10,276 nt of DNA. It comes from Milkweed yellows phytoplasma str. MW1 (GTDB taxonomy: Bacteria > Bacillota_I > Bacilli_A > Acholeplasmatales > Acholeplasmataceae). The stretch lies in contig NZ_AKIL01000050.1 in NCBI RefSeq assembly GCF_000309485.1, positions 1 through 10,276 of the forward strand, in the 5' to 3' direction. The notes beneath the pieces were generated by a model, which saw only the letters and a program-made list of their open reading frames with translations, was not told where the DNA came from and did no database searches. The position numbers were made by a program, and so were the translations under genes. Below, piece after piece: positions 5,778 to 10,276 of the stretch; the stretch's first letter is position 1, and each line of letters opens with the position of its first letter.

Positions 5778-8700
5778 TCAAAAAAATGTTTCTTCTATAA
5801 CTGATATTGAACACAATAATAAAGATTTTTCGCAAAATAATTTATTATTTGTGTTAAATTATTTGAATAATCTTTTACAAAGCAATAATTCCTTTCCTTA
5901 TAATTATCAGGCCCAAAGTATGTCTTTTGAACAAGAAATTGATCAAAAAACTAAAATATTAAATCAGCAAATTTTTCTTAAATTAAAAGATTTAAACGTT
6001 GATCATCACAATAACCTATCTTATATTAAAAATAAATTTCAAAGCATTTTATACACTAATTTTATTCAAAAAGATAAAAAAGAACACAAATGCATTAAAG
6101 AATTAATGAAAAAAATTAAACATAATAATTTTGCTAAAAAAAAAAATAACACTTTATTTGAACAAAATATTGATTCTTTAAAACAAAAAACACAAACCGA
6201 TTTAGACAATATTATTTTTTTGGAACACAAAACACATACAGAACAAGAAAAAGAACAAAATAATTTTTTACAAAAACATTTAGAAATTTCCGAAAAAACT
6301 AAATTCAAAACCAACGAAACCTATCAATATTTTCATGAAAAAAATATATTAATTAATAAACAAATCATCGCTTTAAAAAACGGTTTAAACGCTAATTTAG
6401 ATAAAATAGAAAGAAATTATAAAAATAATTTAACTCACATTAACCAAAAAGAAATTAAGAAAAATAATATTTTTGCGGAAAAAATGCAAAAAATAAATGA
6501 TCTTTTTCAAAATAAATTAACGGATCATAATAAAATCTTTGATCAAGAAAAAAACACTTTTAAACATAATCAACATGCTTTAGAAGAAAAAAAACAGATG
6601 TTATTTGAAGAAAAAAAATTAATGATGTTTTTTTTTCTGGAATCAGTGTCTAAAACTAAAGAAAAATGTTTTTTATCTTTAATGAAAGAAATGATGCAAA
6701 ATGAAATCCGTTATTATAAAGATTTAAATATTTGGCGTAAAAAATATTTTTGGTTAAAATTTCTTTACAACAAATCATTAAACATCATTGCTTTAGAAAA
6801 AAAAATCTTTTTTAAAATTACTGACATGGAGATTTATAACCAACATTTAATTTGTAAACAAAAAAAAGAATTAATTAATCATGAATATCTCCAACAAATT
6901 AAAATGCTAGATATCGAATTAAGACAAACAGATGTTCAAAAACATTATGAAATGATTAAAATCGAAAGACGAGAAGAAAACGCTAAAAACAAATTAGAAT
7001 ATTTATTTTTACAAAAAAATCAAGATATACAAAAAAAAATTCACAATTTAGAATTTCAAAGAAAAGTTTTATTTTTAAAGCATAAAACCCAACATAAAAA
7101 ATATTTATTAAAGATGCAGTTAAAAATTGAAAAAATTAAAATTACATCTGAATATTATGCTAAAATAATTCAAAATCATAAACAAACACAACGTTTAAAA
7201 GAAAATTTAGAACATCTATATGTTAATCAAGAACATAAAATACATTTTGCAAATATGAACTATAAACAACAACAAGAAAATTTATTATTTCGTATGAAAG
7301 TTCAACAAATCAAAATAGAAAATATCATAGAAAAAAATTTTATCAATCAAAAAAATATTTTAAAAAAAATAATTTCTTTTATTAATCATCTTAACGAAGC
7401 TAATAACCGACAAAATAATTTGATAAACATAATGCAAGATAAATTAAACAATTATTTAAACAATAATAAATCTAAAGTCTTATTTGATACAGAAGAATTT
7501 GAAGAAGTGAGTTCTTTGTTGCAATTTTTTATTGATCAAATTCACGACAAACACTTTGATTCACATTATCTTTTGCAAAAAGAAATATATCTTTTCGAAG
7601 AGTTGTTGATACAAGAAAAAATTGATTTAATCCAGGTTATTTTAGAATATTATGATAAAAATATTTCTTTTATTCGTGATTTAGTTCATAATGTACAATT
7701 TAAATATGATAATCCTAATAATAATTTTTTCGCTGTTTTTGATAAAAAAATTAAAATTTCTAATAATCTTTATCAATCATGGAAAGAACAATTAAATCAT
7801 TGGCAAAAGCAAAAGAAGACCAATAACGACCAAAAAGAAAGCCAAATCAACGCTTTACGAAAAACACAAAATAAAATATTACAAAAAAAGAATTTTTATC
7901 AAAATAAATTGTTTCAACAAATTATTACCATTAATCAAACATCTGCTCCAAAAACTTTTTTATCTCAAATATCAAATAAATTCAAAGTAAAAAAGTTTTG
8001 GAATTATTGGTGGTCTTTTTGGCATAATTTAACCTCATTTGTGGATCAATCTCGCCTAGATTATTACGAATGGAACAAATATAATCGTCATATCTTATCT
8101 AAGCAAGAACAAAATAAGCAAAACTTATTATTGATCCATAATAATAAAATTTTTTTATTAACTGATATTTTTTTAGATATCGCTAAAGACATTCATTTTT
8201 CTCAAATTAAAAATATCCATTTCGTAGCCCAAGAAGAAGAAAAAAGAATCAAAAAAACAATCGAAAAAGAACAACAAGCTATTAATCAACAGCTAGTTCA
8301 AATGAAAGAAAAAATTACTTTAATTCAGGAAAATTTAGATGATACTTTGAAAGAAATAGAGAATAATTTCGTCCAAGAAATGAAGCAAATAGAAGAAGAA
8401 AAAAAGCTTTTATTTCAAGATTTCTTATCTGCTTTTAAAAAAAAATCTGATTTAATAGTTAAAAAAATAAAATTATACCCTATACAAAACAAAATAATCA
8501 AACAAAACCAAGAAAAGAAAGAAAAAATTATTTTCGACTCTTACGAAAATAGCCAAAACACCTTTTTACAAAAAAATAACTCTATTTTAAAACAAATTAA
8601 TAAAATTGATAAAAAAACTGTTCGTTTTCGTAAAAAACAGCTTTTCCGAGGAAAAATCAAATTATTACTCTTAAAAATTTTATGGAGATTGAAATATCAA

Positions 8701-8814
8701 AAAGACAAATTAGAATTATATAAAAATCATAAAAAAAATAAAAATAATTCGAAAAAATATTTTAATCAACAAATTTATTTATACCGAGAATTAAATCTCT
8801 TATTAGGTATATAA
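5767..8814 (+). CDS. Large coiled-coil protein of unknown function, 1015 aa
   Basis: I do not recognise a family. Seen: a chain of 1015 residues dominated by Lys, Asn, Gln, Glu, Ile and Leu with very few Gly and Pro, which reads as long stretches of charged alpha helix with heptad-like hydrophobic spacing, especially about 60-560 and 800-950. There is no signal peptide, no convincing membrane segment, no Walker A/B pair and no Cys/His metal motif, so it is not an SMC or Rad50 ATPase despite the look. Two departures stand out: a Trp cluster at about 745-752 (Trp745, 748, 749, 752), and a basic, Leu-rich segment at about 952-990 (including IKLLLLKILWRLK) that could bind membrane or nucleic acid. 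An A11 run (6136-6146) is in frame. It has its own promoter region and is followed by the HTH-cupin gene after 36 bases. A structural or cytoskeletal role is a guess. Confidence 0.85.
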   Translation: MSFNQKNVSSITDIEHNNKDFSQNNLLFVLNYLNNLLQSNNSFPYNYQAQSMSFEQEIDQKTKILNQQIFLKLKDLNVDHHNNLSYIKNKFQSILYTNFIQKDKKEHKCIKELMKKIKHNNFAKKKNNTLFEQNIDSLKQKTQTDLDNIIFLEHKTHTEQEKEQNNFLQKHLEISEKTKFKTNETYQYFHEKNILINKQIIALKNGLNANLDKIERNYKNNLTHINQKEIKKNNIFAEKMQKINDLFQNKLTDHNKIFDQEKNTFKHNQHALEEKKQMLFEEKKLMMFFFLESVSKTKEKCFLSLMKEMMQNEIRYYKDLNIWRKKYFWLKFLYNKSLNIIALEKKIFFKITDMEIYNQHLICKQKKELINHEYLQQIKMLDIELRQTDVQKHYEMIKIERREENAKNKLEYLFLQKNQDIQKKIHNLEFQRKVLFLKHKTQHKKYLLKMQLKIEKIKITSEYYAKIIQNHKQTQRLKENLEHLYVNQEHKIHFANMNYKQQQENLLFRMKVQQIKIENIIEKNFINQKNILKKIISFINHLNEANNRQNNLINIMQDKLNNYLNNNKSKVLFDTEEFEEVSSLLQFFIDQIHDKHFDSHYLLQKEIYLFEELLIQEKIDLIQVILEYYDKNISFIRDLVHNVQFKYDNPNNNFFAVFDKKIKISNNLYQSWKEQLNHWQKQKKTNNDQKESQINALRKTQNKILQKKNFYQNKLFQQIITINQTSAPKTFLSQISNKFKVKKFWNYWWSFWHNLTSFVDQSRLDYYEWNKYNRHILSKQEQNKQNLLLIHNNKIFLLTDIFLDIAKDIHFSQIKNIHFVAQEEEKRIKKTIEKEQQAINQQLVQMKEKITLIQENLDDTLKEIENNFVQEMKQIEEEKKLLFQDFLSAFKKKSDLIVKKIKLYPIQNKIIKQNQEKKEKIIFDSYENSQNTFLQKNNSILKQINKIDKKTVRFRKKQLFRGKIKLLLLKILWRLKYQKDKLELYKNHKKNKNNSKKYFNQQIYLYRELNLLLGI

Positions 8815-8850
8815 AAAAGTTATTTAAAAAAATATTAAAAGGAAGATGAA

Positions 8851-9381
8851 GTGGATATTGGATTTCAAATTAGAACTTTAAGATTAAAAAATAAATTAAC
8901 ACAAAAAGAATTGTCTGACAAAATTAATGTTACTAGTGGTTATATTTCTCAAATTGAAAATAATTTAATTTCTCCTTCTTTAAAAACTTTATTTCCTTTG
9001 TTAGAAATTTTTAACGTTTCAGTATCAGATTTTTTTAAACAAGAGAAAAATTTATCATTAATCAACACCAAAGAAGATTTTATTAGTGCGCCAAATCATA
9101 ATTTAAAGCATACTATTTATAATATATTTCCAAAATTAGAAAAAAATAAAATAAAACCTATTATAATAGAAATAGAACCCCAAGGACAAACAATAATTCA
9201 AACAAGAACAATCAATGATGAATTTTGTTATGTTTTAGAAGGTGAAGTGGTTTTAGTTTTAAACAAAAAACATTATTTATTAAAAAAAGACGATACTTTT
9301 TATTTATCTATTAATGAAGAATATCATTTATTGAACAATTCTTCAGAAAAGACCAAAATATTAAAAGTAACAGCTTTTTAA
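8851..9381 (+). CDS. Transcriptional regulator, HTH (XRE) plus cupin domain (GTG start)
   Basis: A likely DNA-binding regulator of the two-domain HTH-cupin type. Seen: residues about 5-62 form an XRE helix-turn-helix (IRTLRLKNKLTQKELSDKI, then VTSGYISQIENN, PSLKTLFPLLEIF). A linker follows, then a cupin barrel at about 105-176 with FCYVLEGEVVLVLN, LKKDDTFYLSINEEYHLLNNSSEKTKIL. Known: proteins of this layout (for example PuuR-like) sense a small ligand in the cupin; the ligand here cannot be told. Few of the usual cupin metal His are present (one His, in EEYHLLNN), suggesting ligand rather than metal binding. The 176-residue length is typical. The start is GTG with AAAAGGAAG (8837-8845) about 7 bases upstream; the nearby ATG at 8846 is out of frame and stops quickly. 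It sits 36 bases after the coiled-coil gene and 15 before tpiA, so it is probably co-transcribed. Confidence 0.9.
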   Translation: MDIGFQIRTLRLKNKLTQKELSDKINVTSGYISQIENNLISPSLKTLFPLLEIFNVSVSDFFKQEKNLSLINTKEDFISAPNHNLKHTIYNIFPKLEKNKIKPIIIEIEPQGQTIIQTRTINDEFCYVLEGEVVLVLNKKHYLLKKDDTFYLSINEEYHLLNNSSEKTKILKVTAF

Positions 9382-9385
9382 AAAC

Positions 9386-9390
9386 AGAGG
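9386..9390 (+). promoter_or_regulatory. Ribosome-binding site of tpiA
   Basis: AGAGG lies 6 bases before ATG 9397, inside the 15-base gap after the regulator's stop. This favours operon expression over a separate promoter. Confidence 0.6.
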
Positions 9391-9396
9391 AAAAAA

Positions 9397-10164
9397 ATGA
9401 AAAAAATTATTATAGCAGGCAATTGGAAATTACACAAAAACAAAGATGAATCTTTGAATTATATTTTTCAAGTGAACGACAAAGTACCTAATAAAAAGGA
9501 AGTAGAAACAATTATTTTTCCACAAATTACTTTATTAGATGCTTTAACACAAATAGAAGGTAAACATTTAAGAATTGGCGCTCAAAACGTTTTTTATCAA
9601 AATGAAGGTGCCTTTACAGGAGAGATTTCTCCCCAAAATATTAAATCTTTAGGCGTTACATATGTTTTAATCGGACACAGCGAAAGAAGAATCCTTTCTC
9701 AAGAAACGGATGAAATAGTTAATTTAAAACTTTTAGCTGTTTTAGAACAACAAATGCGTTCTTTGGTTTGTTTAGGGGAAAGTTTAGAAGTAAAAGAAAA
9801 AAACGAAACTCAAACATATTTAAATAACCAATTAGAAATTATTTTTCAAAATGTAGCCAGCGATTCTTTAAAAGATATTATTTTAGCTTATGAGCCAATT
9901 TGGGCTATTAACACTGGCAAAAGTGCTACACCAGAAGATGCTAATTACAACATTGGTCAAATAAGAAAGAAAATCGCTACTATGTATGACGAAGAAGCGG
10001 CTCAAAAATTTAACATTATTTACGGTGGATCCGTGAACGTTTCTAATGTAGAAGCTTTTTTACAACAAAAAGAAATTAATGGTATTTTAGCCGGTAATAG
10101 TTCTTTAAAATATGAAAATTTTTTATTTTTTACAGAAATAGCCAAAAAATATACACAAGAATGA
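9397..10164 (+). CDS. tpiA: Triosephosphate isomerase
   Basis: Glycolytic enzyme interconverting dihydroxyacetone phosphate and glyceraldehyde 3-phosphate in the cytosol; it acts as a TIM-barrel dimer. Seen: AGNWKLHKN with Asn9 and Lys11; GAQNVF and GAFTGEIS (about 61-78); VLIGHSERR with catalytic His94; CLGE (125-128); AYEPIWAINTGKSATPEDA with catalytic base Glu166 and the loop-6 lid; YGGSVN (209-214); and the phosphate-binding NGILAGNSSLK. All catalytic residues are present. Two usually conserved glycines are Asn here: AINTGK for the common AIGTGK, and AGNSSLK for the common GGASL. The length of 255 is normal. It ends in TGA, again the standard code, and that TGA may be the first bases of an insertion-sequence end. 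The gene closes the run 5767-10164 and is followed by a strong hairpin. Confidence 0.98.
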   Translation: MKKIIIAGNWKLHKNKDESLNYIFQVNDKVPNKKEVETIIFPQITLLDALTQIEGKHLRIGAQNVFYQNEGAFTGEISPQNIKSLGVTYVLIGHSERRILSQETDEIVNLKLLAVLEQQMRSLVCLGESLEVKEKNETQTYLNNQLEIIFQNVASDSLKDIILAYEPIWAINTGKSATPEDANYNIGQIRKKIATMYDEEAAQKFNIIYGGSVNVSNVEAFLQQKEINGILAGNSSLKYENFLFFTEIAKKYTQE

Positions 10165-10192
10165 GGTGCCCCACAAAAGTGGATCCAAAAGG
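10162..10192 (+). repeat. Possible IS3/IS150-type terminal inverted repeat
   Basis: The stretch TGAGGTGCCCCACAAAAGTG, continuing GATCC, follows the layout of IS150-group left ends: TG at the tip, a TGC-CC block, then (after four bases) GT-x-GGA. It begins exactly on the tpiA stop codon. No transposase is inside the window, but a ribosome site for a new gene lies at the very end. The resemblance is from memory of the family's ends, not from a search. Confidence 0.35.
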
Positions 10193-10205
10193 AAACAACT
10201 AATTG

Positions 10206-10249
10206 AACCAAATTGTTTATTAATTAAAAATAAACAGTTTGGTTTTTTT
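10206..10249 (+). terminator. Strong rho-independent terminator after tpiA
   Basis: A 16-pair stem (10206-10221 with 10229-10244, a single T-G wobble) and a 7-base loop, AATTAAA. The 3' arm runs straight into seven T (10243-10249). No comparable T-run is on the other strand. It ends tpiA transcription, or shields a downstream element from read-through. Confidence 0.85.
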
Positions 10250-10263
10250 ATTTAGCCAAACTT

Positions 10264-10273
10264 AAAAAAGGAG
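10264..10273 (+). promoter_or_regulatory. Ribosome-binding site of a gene beyond the window
   Basis: AAAAAAGGAG at the very end of the window is a good Shine-Dalgarno, placed where a start codon would follow just past base 10276. No coding sequence of that gene is in the window. Confidence 0.45.
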
Positions 10274-10276
10274 TTT

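Noticed and set aside
6066..6314. 82-codon Cys/Phe-rich minus-strand ORF inside the coiled-coil gene
   Set aside because: Its composition is what Lys/Asn/Gln-rich AT sequence gives when read backwards; no start signal.
5767..8814. SMC/Rad50-type ATPase
   Set aside because: Coiled-coil look only; no Walker A, signature or Walker B motif at either end.
10020..10211. 63-codon minus-strand ORF across the tpiA end
   Set aside because: Antisense to the conserved tpiA C-terminus and crosses its stop; no family recognised.
1..10276. CRISPR array or tandem repeats
   Set aside because: No spaced direct repeats seen; the only repeated strings are short, AT-rich or ribosome-site leaders.

Overview
The window looks like a chromosome segment of a 'Candidatus Phytoplasma' species or a close Acholeplasmatales relative. 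It is very AT-rich, homopolymer-rich and has short intergenic gaps. TGA is used as a stop (end of ruvB at 4054-4056 on the minus strand, end of tpiA at 10162-10164) and Trp is TGG throughout. This is the standard code, which argues against Mycoplasma/Spiroplasma. The assignment rests on composition, code and gene content read by eye, not on a database search.

Layout. (1) 76-2916, plus strand: an ER-type (SipW-like) signal peptidase I, uracil-DNA glycosylase (ung), ribonuclease HIII (rnhC, interrupted by a -1 frameshift at an A10 tract) and a HIT-family nucleotide hydrolase. (2) 3001-3678, plus strand: a hemolysin III/PAQR-type seven-helix membrane protein with a strong Shine-Dalgarno. (3) 3679-4053: a 375-base gene-free stretch holding two oppositely oriented terminators, a nested inverted repeat, an A15 tract and a GC-richer island of about 150 bases that does not match its surroundings. 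(4) 5647-4054, minus strand: ruvA-ruvB, the Holliday-junction branch-migration complex. (5) 5648-5766: a divergent promoter region with two identical extended -10 elements (TGTTATAAT) facing away from each other. (6) 5767-10164, plus strand: a 1015-residue coiled-coil protein of unknown function, an HTH-cupin regulator and triosephosphate isomerase (tpiA). (7) 10162-10276: a sequence resembling an IS3/IS150-family terminal repeat that begins on the tpiA stop codon, a strong terminator hairpin, and a ribosome-binding site for a gene just beyond the window.

Functionally, the segment combines genome maintenance (Ung removes uracil, RNase HIII removes RNA:DNA hybrids, RuvAB moves Holliday junctions), protein secretion (signal peptidase) and glycolysis (TPI). 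The main unexplained items are the large coiled-coil protein, the broken rnhC reading frame, the GC island with its overlapping convergent 3' ends, and the possible insertion-sequence end at tpiA.
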